Notes under the pieces: generated by a model | The model's input: the letters and a program-made list of their open reading frames with translations, nothing else | Database searches by the model: none | Told to the model about the DNA's origin: nothing | In this document: piece after piece, positions 8,174 through 17,039 of the stretch | Layout: the number at the start of each line of letters is the position of its first letter | Numbering within the stretch: the stretch's first letter is position 1 | Program-made: the position numbers and the translations under genes | Assembly: GCA_030549795.1 (NCBI GenBank) | Contig: JAUQQO010000009.1 | Coordinates: 62,001 to 126,000, forward strand | Length of the DNA stretch: 64,000 nt | Source of the DNA: Pseudomonadota bacterium | GTDB taxonomy: Bacteria; Pseudomonadota; Alphaproteobacteria; Geminicoccales; Geminicoccaceae | Reading direction: 5' to 3'

Positions 8174-9385
8174 CTATTCGGCTGCGACCCGCGCCGTAAG
8201 CTGCCGCAACTCTTCGGCCAGACGCGCAAAGCGCGCGAGCACCTCCTCGATCTGCTCTGGCGTGTGCGCAGCCGAAACACTGCCGCGCAGAAGACACACC
8301 CCGCCGGGCGTGCCGGGCGGAAGAGCGAGATTGACGTACACGCCGAGCTCGAGCAGGCGGTTCCAGGCGAACACGGTGGTGCGCTCGTCGGGCAGACGAA
8401 TGGAGAGGATCGGCCCGGGAGGCGCGCAGAGCGTGAAGCCCAAGGCGCTGAGCCCGGCGTGCAACCGCTGCGCGTTCTCCCAGATTCGCGCCCGCAGTTC
8501 GGGATGCGCGGCGATCTTGGCGAGCGCCGTGCGCACGGTGGCGATCGTGGCTGGTCCCGGGGACGCGGTGAACATGTAAGGGCGCGCGGCTACCCGCAAA
8601 AGCTCGAAGCGGGGATGGTCGGACACGGCGAAGCCGCCGATCGCCCCGAGCGACTTCGAAAAGGTGCCGACGATGACGTCGACCTCGGCCTCAACACCCT
8701 GTGCCTCCGCCACCCCCCGCCCCTTGGCGCCGAACACGCCCATCGCGTGGGCCTCGTCGACGAGCAGGAAGGCGCCGTGGCGTTTTTTGACCGCCACGAT
8801 CTCGCGCAGCCGGGCGACATCGCCGAGCATCGAATAAAGACCCTCGACGATGATGAGCCGGCACCCCCCGGGATTGGGATTGCGCTCGAGCCGTCGGTCG
8901 AGATCGTCGGGATCGTTGTGGCGAAAGCGCACAACCGTCGCGCCCGACAGCCGGCAGCCGTCGAAGATCGAGGCGTGCCAGTCGGAATCGACGAAGATGA
9001 CGTCTTTGGGCCCAGCGAGGCCGGAGATGGTGGCGAGATTGGCTTGATAGCCGGTGGTGAAGACGATCGCGTGCGCGCGGCCCATAAAGGCGGCGATTTC
9101 GGCTTCGAGCGCGCGATGGGAAGCGTAAGTGCCGTTGGCGATGCGCGAGCCCGTGGTCCCGGTACCCAAACGGCGCAGCGCCGCGCAGCCGGCTTCGATG
9201 CACTCGGGATCGAAGGTAAGACCGAGATAGTTGTTGGTGCCGACCAGGATCGTGCGCCGCCCGCGGATGGTCGCCTCGCAGGGACCGTGAAGATCCTCGA
9301 TCTCGAGATCAAAGGGATCGGCCCCGGCGCCGAGGAGCTGGCTGCGCCGCTGGGCCAAGAGCTCGTATTTGTCGAAGATGTCCAT
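8174..9385 (-). CDS. spt: serine palmitoyltransferase (alpha-oxoamine synthase family)
   Basis: A 403-residue PLP enzyme that condenses serine with an acyl thioester to 3-ketosphinganine, the first step of ceramide synthesis. Visible landmarks are GTNNYLGL at 49-56, GTGTTGSRIANGTY around 74-87, DEAHAMG at 210-216 and the Schiff-base lysine K244 in GTFSKSLGAIGGF. Length and motifs fit the oxoamine synthases; KBL and AONS are relatives, but the adjacent acyl carrier protein, acyl-AMP ligase and CerR-like reductase point to Spt. It is last in the minus-strand unit, one base after the ACP stop, and its TAG stop abuts the stop of the convergent plus-strand unit. Confidence 0.9.
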   Translation of the reverse strand: MDIFDKYELLAQRRSQLLGAGADPFDLEIEDLHGPCEATIRGRRTILVGTNNYLGLTFDPECIEAGCAALRRLGTGTTGSRIANGTYASHRALEAEIAAFMGRAHAIVFTTGYQANLATISGLAGPKDVIFVDSDWHASIFDGCRLSGATVVRFRHNDPDDLDRRLERNPNPGGCRLIIVEGLYSMLGDVARLREIVAVKKRHGAFLLVDEAHAMGVFGAKGRGVAEAQGVEAEVDVIVGTFSKSLGAIGGFAVSDHPRFELLRVAARPYMFTASPGPATIATVRTALAKIAAHPELRARIWENAQRLHAGLSALGFTLCAPPGPILSIRLPDERTTVFAWNRLLELGVYVNLALPPGTPGGVCLLRGSVSAAHTPEQIEEVLARFARLAEELRQLTARVAAE

Positions 9386-9386
9386 C

Positions 9387-9644
9387 TCAGCTCCGTGCTG
9401 CGAGCCGCCGCGCGACGAGATCGACGAGATCGCCCAACGTCACGAGGTCGGCGATCTCGTTGACCGGTATGTCGATGCCGTAGCGCTCCTCGATCTCCAT
9501 GACGAGGTCCATAGCCGCCACCGAATCGATCGAGAGGTCGCTTACGAGTTCGGTCGCGCGCGTCAACTGCGCCCCGGCCGGTGCAAACCGTGCCACGAGC
9601 GCGCTGATCTCGACGAGCAGACGATCGGGGTCGGGGGTGCTCAT
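9387..9644 (-). CDS. dedicated acyl carrier protein of the ceramide locus
   Basis: An 85-residue acyl carrier protein. The phosphopantetheine attachment site is S41 in DLSIDSVAAMDLV, with Val in place of the usual Leu after the serine. Acidic helices EIEERYGIDIP follow, as in ACPs. ATG at 9644 is the sensible start; a longer frame to 9743 would run into the preceding gene. It lies between cerR and spt homologues and probably delivers the acyl chain loaded by the adjacent acyl-AMP ligase to Spt. Confidence 0.9.
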   Translation of the reverse strand: MSTPDPDRLLVEISALVARFAPAGAQLTRATELVSDLSIDSVAAMDLVMEIEERYGIDIPVNEIADLVTLGDLVDLVARRLAARS

Positions 9645-9687
9645 GGCCGGTGCATGCCGGCTTGCGCGCACGCGCGCAACCCCTCGC

Positions 9688-10632
9688 TTAAAGCCAGCCC
9701 TGGGCGCGGTACCATGAGAGCGCACGGGCGAAGCCCTCGCCAAAGTCGACGCGCGGCCGCCAGCCCGGCGGGAGCGGCGCAGAGACGACCCAATCGGGAT
9801 GGAACAGCTCTGCGACCTTGCCGCGCGAGAGGCGCGGCGGACGACCGCGGGGGCGCGCCCCGAGCTCGGCCAAGAACGCCGCTGCGAGCATGAGCCGGCG
9901 CGGTAAGGGCAGCACGCGCACAGGCTTGCCTAACCGTTGGGCGGCCTGCTCGGCGAGATCGCGCCAGCCGTAGCCGCCGGGACGACCATCGTCCGGTTCC
10001 AGGAGCGAAGCCTGCACCTCCCTTCGGGTGAGGAGCGCTGCGACGAGTTCGGCCAGATCCTCGACGTAGATCAAGGAGAACCGGTTATCGGGTGCCTTGG
10101 GCGCGAGCAGAAAGCCGCGCGCGAGCTGGGCGATCAGCGGCAACGTGGCGCGATCGCCCGGCCCGTACACAGCCGGAGGACGCACGACGATCGGCTGAAG
10201 GCGATCGGCACCGGCCTCGAGTGCCCGCTCCGCCTCGCGCTTGCTCCAGGCATAGGGCGAGACGTGCGGAGCGCGCGCGGCAAGAGAGGAGATCAACAGG
10301 AAAGGCACCTCTTCGGCCCACTGGCCGGCAGCCGCGACGAGCCGCGCCGTACCCTCGACATTGGCGCGGCGGAACTCCTCAGCCGCGGAAGCGGCGATCA
10401 CGCCCGCGCCATGGACGACGGCGCCGGCCCCTAAAACGAGGACGCGCAGCGCCTCGGGCTGGTCGAGGCTGCCGCGCACTTGGTCGACACCGAGAGCCTC
10501 AAGCCGCGCATCCTCGCGGCGGACCAGCGCACGTACGCGAAGACCGTGCGCTCGAAGCCGGGCTGCGATGTGAAAACCGACAAAACCGGTGGCGCCCGTC
10601 AGCGCCACGAGCTCGGGATCACCCCGCGCCAC
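9688..10632 (-). CDS. cerR: NAD(P)-dependent ceramide reductase (SDR/epimerase fold)
   Basis: A 314-residue extended short-chain dehydrogenase. The Rossmann motif TGATGFVG starts at about residue 12, and the catalytic Tyr and Lys are in YAWSKRE, preceded by a serine-rich LLISSLAAR strand. In Caulobacter the enzyme in this position, CerR, reduces the 3-keto group of the sphingoid or ceramide intermediate (recalled). It starts with GTG, 15 bases after the acyl-AMP ligase, and is followed 43 bases later by the ACP. A sugar-epimerase role is less likely given the neighbours. Confidence 0.8.
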   Translation of the reverse strand: MARGDPELVALTGATGFVGFHIAARLRAHGLRVRALVRREDARLEALGVDQVRGSLDQPEALRVLVLGAGAVVHGAGVIAASAAEEFRRANVEGTARLVAAAGQWAEEVPFLLISSLAARAPHVSPYAWSKREAERALEAGADRLQPIVVRPPAVYGPGDRATLPLIAQLARGFLLAPKAPDNRFSLIYVEDLAELVAALLTRREVQASLLEPDDGRPGGYGWRDLAEQAAQRLGKPVRVLPLPRRLMLAAAFLAELGARPRGRPPRLSRGKVAELFHPDWVVSAPLPPGWRPRVDFGEGFARALSWYRAQGWL

Positions 10633-10647
10633 GGTCGCGATCCGTGA

Positions 10648-12438
10648 TCAGCTCACCCGGGCAAGGGCCTCGGCCTCGTCGTTCGCCGCACGCTCTGGCA
10701 CCACCGCGCGCGCGGCGATGTCGCGGATCGCCCCCGAGAGATAGCTCGCGCGCGCCGCCGCTCGGCTGAGCTTGCCCGAGGTCGTGTAGGTCAAGGAGCG
10801 GGGCGGAGCCAACACGAGCTCGCATTCGGTGCCCGCCTGCCGGTTGATGACAGCCTGCACCTCGCGGCGGAACTCGGCCTGGCGCACCGGATCGGTGGTG
10901 CGACATTGCACGACCACGACGATGCGCTCGCGCTCGTCCTCACCGGTGACGGCAAAAGCGGCAACGTCACCCGGGCGCACACCCGGCAGCCGTTCCACCG
11001 CCCACTCGAGGTCCTGAGGCCAGATGTTGCGTCCGTTGATGATGATGAGGTCTTTGCTGCGGCCGGTCACGACGAGTTCGCCATCCACGAGATAGCCCAT
11101 ATCGCCGGTATCGAGCCAGCCGTCTTCGAGCAGGACCGCACGCGTCGCTTCCGGGCTGCGGAAATAGCCGGTCATCAGGCTCGGGCCCTTGATGCACACG
11201 CGTCCGATGCGACGTTCGGGCAGCCGACGTCCGTGTTCGTCGCGGATCTCGACGGCATAGCCGGGCATCGGCCGGCCGCAGATGGCAAAGGCACGGGTGC
11301 GCAACGCGCGGGGACCGGCGGGCAGCGCGAGCCGCCGCCGCTCGAACGCGTCACCGAGCTCGACCACATCGGTGCGCACGCCCACACCGAGCGGCGCGAA
11401 GGTGACGGCCAGCGTCGCTTCGGCGAGGCCATAGGAAGCTACAAAGGCCCTCGCATCGAAGCCCGCTGGGGCGAAGGCCTCGGCGAACTCGGCAAGGGCC
11501 TTGGGCCGGATCATCTCGCCGCCGATCCCGGCAACGCGCCAGCGCGACAGGTCGAGCCCGCTCAGATCGCTGCTCCCCACCCGACGCGCGCACAGCTCAT
11601 AGCCAAAGGTAGGGGCAAAAGAGATGGTGCCGCCGCTTGCGGAGAGCACTTTCAGCCACACGAGCGGCCGACAGGCGAAGCTCGCGGTGGCGATGTAATC
11701 GACGCTCACCTGGTTGAGAACGGGCGTCAGGCAACAGCCAACGAGGCCCATATCGTGGTAGAGCGGCAACCAGGAGGTACAGCGGTCGCCGGGCTCAAGC
11801 GCAACACCGTCTTCGGCGATGGCGCGGGCGTTGGCGGTGATCGCCGCCTGCGTGACCAACACCCCGCGCGGAAAACTGGTGCTGCCCGAGGAATATTGGA
11901 TGTAACAGGGCTCTTCGGGTCCCAAGGGAACGAGTTCGCCCTCTACCGGAGAAAGCGCGGCGAGCTGCTCATAGGTGCCGACCCAGCCGACCTCGGTGCC
12001 CACCGCCGCCTCTTCGAGCTGGGCGCGATAGGCTTCGGATGCGATCGCAACCCGCGCCCCCGAATTGGCGAGCATGCCGCGCAGCCGCTCGACATGGGTG
12101 CGATGGGTGCCGAGGCTCAAGGCGAGCGGCAAGGGCACCGGAACGAGTCCGGCATATTGGCAGGCGAAAAAGGCGAGCAGGAACTCCGGCCGCGTCTCGG
12201 CCAAAATCGCCACCCGCTCGAGCCGCGGAAGGCCGAGCGCGAGAAGACGGCGGGCCCAGTTGCGCGCACCCGCCTCGAGCGCGCGATAGGGCAAGACCTC
12301 CTTAAGCTCACCCCGCGGCCCGTAGAAGTTCATCCCCGTCTCGCCGCGCGCGGCATATTCGAGCCCCTCGAGGAGGGTCCGAAAGCCCCGCGTGCGAAAC
12401 GGCAGATCGGCATTCACGGTCGGCGTCGGTTGAACCAT
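10648..12438 (-). CDS. fatty acyl-AMP ligase / acyl-ACP synthetase
   Basis: A 596-residue ANL-superfamily enzyme of the fatty acyl-AMP ligase type. The adenylate-forming signature YSSGSTSFPRGV lies at 182-193, the SWLPLYHDMGLVG core follows, and the C-terminal domain has a LDTGDMGYL and GRSKDLIIINGRNIWPQD hinge. FAAL-type enzymes load acyl chains onto ACP, which suits the ACP two genes downstream. ATG at 12438 with upstream AAGGACGACC is chosen over a longer frame. It is the first gene of the minus-strand ceramide unit, so its promoter should lie in 12439-12921. Confidence 0.88.
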   Translation of the reverse strand: MVQPTPTVNADLPFRTRGFRTLLEGLEYAARGETGMNFYGPRGELKEVLPYRALEAGARNWARRLLALGLPRLERVAILAETRPEFLLAFFACQYAGLVPVPLPLALSLGTHRTHVERLRGMLANSGARVAIASEAYRAQLEEAAVGTEVGWVGTYEQLAALSPVEGELVPLGPEEPCYIQYSSGSTSFPRGVLVTQAAITANARAIAEDGVALEPGDRCTSWLPLYHDMGLVGCCLTPVLNQVSVDYIATASFACRPLVWLKVLSASGGTISFAPTFGYELCARRVGSSDLSGLDLSRWRVAGIGGEMIRPKALAEFAEAFAPAGFDARAFVASYGLAEATLAVTFAPLGVGVRTDVVELGDAFERRRLALPAGPRALRTRAFAICGRPMPGYAVEIRDEHGRRLPERRIGRVCIKGPSLMTGYFRSPEATRAVLLEDGWLDTGDMGYLVDGELVVTGRSKDLIIINGRNIWPQDLEWAVERLPGVRPGDVAAFAVTGEDERERIVVVVQCRTTDPVRQAEFRREVQAVINRQAGTECELVLAPPRSLTYTTSGKLSRAAARASYLSGAIRDIAARAVVPERAANDEAEALARVS

Positions 12439-12921
12439 GGTCGTCCTTCGCGCGGTTGAGCGACCCTGAAGCCCGTTTTCCCTTTTGTTCGCCGCTCGAC
12501 AGTTGCGCAAAGCGCTCGCTTCGCAGCCACCGCCGCTCGGCTAGTCTTCGGACGCGTTCGAGTTCACGCACCGCGGACGGCCCGGCGCACAAGGGCGAGC
12601 GGACGCCGCGGGCCCAGCTTTCGCCTCATCGGCGCAACCGATCATAGAAGGCGGCCAGCGCTTCGCTATTCAACTCGTGTTGCAGTTTGTTTCAAACCAG
12701 CCCGATTCGTTGCTTTCGGGTCACAGATCGACAGCGAGTTGCATGCGCAGCGCTCAAGCCCGGGCAATCGGCACAGCTCCTGCTCGCGCAAGGCCGCACG
12801 CGGGCGCAACGCCCGTCCCCCGCCCTCCCCGCGCCAGCCGCGCGCCCTGCCGGCGCGAGTTGCGCGATCGGCTGCGATCCGGTGAGCTCTTGCCGGCAGC
12901 ATCCTCGGTATGGAGGGAGCA
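12439..12921. other. intergenic region between divergent ceramide unit and UPF0173 gene
   Basis: This 483-base stretch separates two divergent genes and must hold both promoters. The only ordered structure I see is a pair of short inverted repeats at 12671-12697. Open frames through it have atypical composition and no ribosome site. I found no convincing promoter hexamers or terminator. Confidence 0.5.
12671..12697. promoter_or_regulatory. twin short inverted repeats, possible operator
   Basis: CAACtcgtGTTG at 12671-12682 is followed two bases later by GTTTGtttCAAAC at 12685-12697. Both arms pair perfectly. They lie in an A+T-richer patch of the divergent intergenic region between the ceramide minus-strand unit and the UPF0173 gene. 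Adjacent palindromes of this size resemble binding sites for dimeric repressors; no regulator gene is nearby, so the function is only suggested. Confidence 0.3.
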
Positions 12922-13611
12922 ATGCGTCTGACCTGGCTCGGCCATTCCGCCGTGCACATCGACGCGGCGGGCAAGAGCATCCTGATCGATCCGTTTTTCA
13001 CCGGGAACCCGAAATATCCCGCGGGTTGGGAGGATCGGCTTTCAAAGCTCGATGCGATCGTGGTCACCCACGGACACGAAGACCATCTGGGCGATACGGT
13101 GCGATTGGCCAAAAAGTACGGGGCCACGCTGGTTGCGCAGTGGGAGATCTGCATGACCTGCGCCGCAGAAGGCGTGGAAAAGGTGCAGCCGATGAACACC
13201 GGCGGCTGCATCAGCCACGAGGGCGTGCGCTTTTGCATGGTGCCGGCCTGGCACAGCTCCTCGGTGATGCGCGAGGGCAAGGCGCAGACGATGGGGGATC
13301 CCGCCGGCTTTGTGATCACGCTCGATGGCATTTCCGTCTATCACGCCGGTGATACCGCCCTTTTCTCCGACATGGCGCTCATCCAGCGCCTGCATAAGCC
13401 CAAGGTCGGCTTTCTGCCGGTCGGCGACCGCTTCACCATGGGGCCGGAAGCGGCGGCGATCGCCTGCAACGAGTTCCTCGCGCTCGAACTCGTGGTGCCG
13501 ATCCACTGGGGCACCTTCGATCTGCTGCACGGAGATCCGCACGAGTTCGCGCGCAAGGTGACACGCGGCCGGGTGCACATCGCCACGCCGGGGGAACCGT
13601 TCACCGTCTAG
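12922..13611 (+). CDS. UPF0173 family metal-dependent hydrolase (beta-lactamase fold)
   Basis: A 229-residue metallo-beta-lactamase-fold protein. Motifs in order are TWLGHSAVHI near residue 4, the THGHEDHLGD metal motif around residues 49-58, YHAGDTALF in the middle, and a C-terminal VPIHWGTF. This is the UPF0173 pattern, a widely conserved family without a settled substrate. ATG at 12922 is chosen because GGAGGGA lies immediately upstream; another ATG at 12910 precedes this site. It converges on dnaE2, with 12 bases between stops. Confidence 0.88.
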   Translation: MRLTWLGHSAVHIDAAGKSILIDPFFTGNPKYPAGWEDRLSKLDAIVVTHGHEDHLGDTVRLAKKYGATLVAQWEICMTCAAEGVEKVQPMNTGGCISHEGVRFCMVPAWHSSSVMREGKAQTMGDPAGFVITLDGISVYHAGDTALFSDMALIQRLHKPKVGFLPVGDRFTMGPEAAAIACNEFLALELVVPIHWGTFDLLHGDPHEFARKVTRGRVHIATPGEPFTV

Positions 13612-13623
13612 GAGGGGGAGAGC

Positions 13624-16600
13624 TCAGCGGAAGTTGCGACCCTCCGGCATGACTCGCCGGAGGTCGCGACTTTCGCGCCGCACCTCATCGGCGCGGGCGA
13701 TCGCACCGTCGAAGGCGGCGGGATCGAGTGCGTCCTCGCGCAGGAGCGCGAGCTCGTCCGTAAGATCCACGAGGCGCTCGACGAGCAGGTGGAGCACGCG
13801 TCCCTCGCGCTGCAGCCGACCGACCGCCCCCAAAAGCCGCGCGAGTAACAGTATGGTGCGGAAGCGCGCGAAGGTCTGCGGCCAGAGGATGAGATTGGCG
13901 AAACCGGTTTCGTCTTCGAGGGTGACGAAGACGACGCCCTTGGCGCTTCCGGGCCGCTGGCGAACGAGCACAAGACCCGCCACTTTGGCGCGCGCCCCCG
14001 GCGCAAGCGCCCACAGATCGCGGGCAGGTACGATACCCCGGCGGGCGAGCCGTTCGCGCAACAACGCGAGAGGATGGGCGCGCAGCGACAGCCGCAACCG
14101 CGCATAGTCCTCGATCACCGCTTCGCCCAAGCCCATGGGCGGAAGTTCGAGCCAGGGCTCATCACCCGCTTCGCTCGGCGGGAGGTTGGAGCCTGGCCCA
14201 TCGGCCGCTTCGGCATGGGCGAAGAGCTGCAAGGGTCGGGGTGCGAGGGCGTGCACCTCCCATAAGGCCTGACGGCGGTCGAGACCCAGCGAGCGGAAGG
14301 CGTCGGCTTCGGCCAGGATGGCAAGGGTCTCGCGGCTTACACCGGCTCGGCGCTGCAGCTCGGCGAGGGTACGGTAGGGGCGCAGACGAGCGGTGACGAT
14401 GCGCACCGCCTCGGCCTGGGCGAGCCCTTTGACCTCGCGCAATCCCAGCCGCACCGCATGGGAAAGCGGCCCCCGGCGGGGCAAGGATTCGAGAGTCGTG
14501 TCCCAAAAAGAGTGGTTGACATCGACCGGGCGGACCTCGACCCCGTGCTCGATGGCATCGCGCACGAGCTGAGCCGGGGCGTAAAAACCCATGGGCTGAG
14601 CATTGAGGATCGCGGCCAAGAACACGTCTGGATAATGGCACTTGATCCACGCCGAAACATAGACCAGAAGCGCGAAGCTCGCGGCATGACTCTCGGGAAA
14701 GCCGTAATAGCCGAAGCCTCGGATCTGATCGAAACAGCGCTCAGCGAAATCACGATCATAGCCGCGCGCGACCATGCCGCAGACGAGCTTGTCGCGCCAG
14801 CGCTCGAGATCGCCCTTGCGCCGGAAGGCGGCCATCGAGCGCCTAAGCCCATCCGCCTCTTCCGCTGTGAAGCCGGCGGCGACGATGGCGATCCGCATCG
14901 CTTGTTCTTGGAACAGGGGCACGCCCAAGGTCTTGCCGAGAACTTCAGCGAGCTCTTGGGAGGGGAAGGAGACCGGCTCGAGCCCTTCGCGGCGCCGTAA
15001 ATAGGGGTGGACCATATCACCCTGGATGGGGCCGGGGCGGACGATCGCCACCTGGATCACGAGATCGTAAAAGCAGCGCGGCTTCAAGCGCGGCAGCATG
15101 CTCATCTGCGCGCGGCTTTCGACCTGAAAGACGCCGATCGAATCGGCCCTTTGCAACATGGCATAGACGGCCGGGTCTTCGGGCGGGACGCGCGCCATGT
15201 CGAGATCGAGACCATAATGGGCGCGTAAGAGTTCAAAGGCGCGGCGGATACAGGAGAGCATGCCGAGAGCCAAGAGATCGATCTTGAGCATCTTCAAGGC
15301 GTCGAGATCGTCTTTGTCCCACTCGACGACCGTGCGACCCTCCATAGCCGCGTTCTCGATCGGCACGAGCTCGCGCAAAGGACTCTTGGCGATGACAAAG
15401 CCGCCCACATGTTGGGAGAGATGACGCGGAAAATCCTGGAGCTCTTCGGCGAGCGCAAGCGTGCGGCGGATCAAGGGGTCATCGGGATCGAGGCCGAATT
15501 CGCGCAATCCGTGAAGATCGAAACCGTCTTTGCCGAACCCCCACACGGCTTTGGCAAGCGCGTCTTGGACATCCGCGGAAAGCCCCATGACTTTGGCCAC
15601 ATCGCGCAAAGCGGATTTGGCGCGGTAGCGGATCACGGTGGCGGCGAGTGCCGCATGGTCGCGGCCGTAGGTGTCGTAGACCCATTGGATCACCTCCTCG
15701 CGCCGCTCGTGCTCGAAATCGACGTCGATATCGGGCGGCTCGTTGCGTGCCGCCGAAACGAAGCGCTCGAAGAGCACATCCATGCGCGCCGGATCGACGG
15801 CGGTGATCCCGAGGACATAGCAGATCGCCGAATTGGCAGCCGATCCCCGTCCCTGGCAGAGGATGCCGCGGCTGCGCGCGAACAAAACGATGTCGTGGAC
15901 AGTCAGGAAATAAGGCGCATAGCGCAGCTCGCGCACCAAGTTGAGCTCGTGCTCGAGTAACTTTTTCACTTTTTCTGGCAAATGATCGGGGTAGCGCTCT
16001 TTGGCACCCCGCCAGACCCGCCGTGCCAGCTCTTCATCGGGCGTGCGCCCCTCGTAGGAATCGCGCACGGGATAGTCGTAGGCGAGCTCGTCGAGCGAGA
16101 AGCGACAGCGTTCGACGATGGCGAGACTCGCCGCGATGGCCTGCGGCCAGCGAGCGAACAAGCGCGCCATCTCGGCAGGTGCTTTAAGATGGCGTTCGGC
16201 ATTGGCAGCAAGGCGCAAACCCGCCTCGGCCAGCGTCACCTTCTCGCGAATGCAGGTGAGCACGTCGTGAAGCGGCCGGCGGGCGGGATCGTGGTAGAGA
16301 ACCGCGTTGGTGGCCAACAGGCGAGCGCCGGTGGCGGCAGCGAGTGCAGCCAGGCGATCGATCCGTTCGCGATCATCACCGCGGAAGAGAAAATGCGCCA
16401 CCACATGCAGCCGATCGCCGAAGACGGCGTGCAAGCGTGTCACGAGTTCGGCGAAGGCCTCATCGAGCGGCTCGGGCGGCAGCACGCCGATGAGCTGCCC
16501 TTCGGCATGGGCGAGGAGATCGGCAAGGCTCAGCCGTGCCGAACCCTTAGGAGCCCGCCTTCGACCTTCGGTCAAAAGCGAGCAGAGCCGGCCATAGGCA

Positions 16601-16851
16601 GCGCGATCGGTGGGCCAAACGAGCATGGAGGGCGCATCTTCGAGATCAACGCGCGCGCCCACAACAAAGCGAACACCCAAGCGCTTGGCGGTGATGTGGG
16701 CGCGGACCACCCCGGCAAGGCTGTTGCGGTCGGTGACCGCAATCGCCGCAAGACCCAGCTCCTTGGCGCGCTCGACCAGCTCCTCGGGATGCGAAGCGCC
16801 CTCAAGGAAACTGAAATTCGTCGTCACCTCGAGCTCGGCATAGGCGGGCAT
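13624..16851 (-). CDS. dnaE2: error-prone DNA polymerase III alpha subunit DnaE2 (ImuC)
   Basis: A 1075-residue C-family polymerase for SOS-induced translesion synthesis. The N-terminal PHP domain begins AYAELEVTTNFSFLEGASHPEEL, and the polymerase core has the catalytic PDIDVDFEHERR motif around residues 380-390. The helix-hairpin-helix and OB-fold regions follow. ATG at 16851 is preceded by GGGAGGTCGACG. A LexA box 30 bases upstream of the start indicates direct SOS control even though imuA and imuB lie just upstream. DnaE2 works with ImuB, which supplies clamp binding. Confidence 0.95.
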   Translation of the reverse strand: MPAYAELEVTTNFSFLEGASHPEELVERAKELGLAAIAVTDRNSLAGVVRAHITAKRLGVRFVVGARVDLEDAPSMLVWPTDRAAYGRLCSLLTEGRRRAPKGSARLSLADLLAHAEGQLIGVLPPEPLDEAFAELVTRLHAVFGDRLHVVAHFLFRGDDRERIDRLAALAAATGARLLATNAVLYHDPARRPLHDVLTCIREKVTLAEAGLRLAANAERHLKAPAEMARLFARWPQAIAASLAIVERCRFSLDELAYDYPVRDSYEGRTPDEELARRVWRGAKERYPDHLPEKVKKLLEHELNLVRELRYAPYFLTVHDIVLFARSRGILCQGRGSAANSAICYVLGITAVDPARMDVLFERFVSAARNEPPDIDVDFEHERREEVIQWVYDTYGRDHAALAATVIRYRAKSALRDVAKVMGLSADVQDALAKAVWGFGKDGFDLHGLREFGLDPDDPLIRRTLALAEELQDFPRHLSQHVGGFVIAKSPLRELVPIENAAMEGRTVVEWDKDDLDALKMLKIDLLALGMLSCIRRAFELLRAHYGLDLDMARVPPEDPAVYAMLQRADSIGVFQVESRAQMSMLPRLKPRCFYDLVIQVAIVRPGPIQGDMVHPYLRRREGLEPVSFPSQELAEVLGKTLGVPLFQEQAMRIAIVAAGFTAEEADGLRRSMAAFRRKGDLERWRDKLVCGMVARGYDRDFAERCFDQIRGFGYYGFPESHAASFALLVYVSAWIKCHYPDVFLAAILNAQPMGFYAPAQLVRDAIEHGVEVRPVDVNHSFWDTTLESLPRRGPLSHAVRLGLREVKGLAQAEAVRIVTARLRPYRTLAELQRRAGVSRETLAILAEADAFRSLGLDRRQALWEVHALAPRPLQLFAHAEAADGPGSNLPPSEAGDEPWLELPPMGLGEAVIEDYARLRLSLRAHPLALLRERLARRGIVPARDLWALAPGARAKVAGLVLVRQRPGSAKGVVFVTLEDETGFANLILWPQTFARFRTILLLARLLGAVGRLQREGRVLHLLVERLVDLTDELALLREDALDPAAFDGAIARADEVRRESRDLRRVMPEGRNFR

Positions 16852-16880
16852 CGTCGACCTCCCGGGCGCGTTTCGAGCAT

Positions 16881-16895
16881 GTTCTTGTTTTGTTC
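16881..16895 (-). promoter_or_regulatory. LexA box upstream of dnaE2
   Basis: GTTC-TTGTTTT-GTTC on the plus strand, an exact match to the alphaproteobacterial LexA direct repeat GTTC-N7-GTTC with an A+T-rich spacer. It lies 30 bases before the dnaE2 start, in the 188-base imuB-dnaE2 gap, and implies a separate SOS promoter for dnaE2. Confidence 0.85.
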
Positions 16896-17039
16896 TCAAG
16901 TGGGCCTTGCTATCGCGGCGCATCACCGGGCATTGCCGCATCGCGCCGAAGGCCCAAAAGGCCGCCGCGACCTGCACCAAGCGCGACCCGGGCATAGCCG
17001 TCGGTTGCCCGAGCGCGCCAAAACGCCGGAACCTTGGGC

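Noticed and set aside
10906-12459. Long open frame on the plus strand opposite the acyl-AMP ligase
   Set aside because: It mirrors a strongly conserved gene on the other strand, has no family motifs and reflects high G+C codon bias.
12666-13331. Minus-strand open frame over the UPF0173 gene
   Set aside because: It is antisense to a gene with clear metal-binding motifs and shows no domain features.
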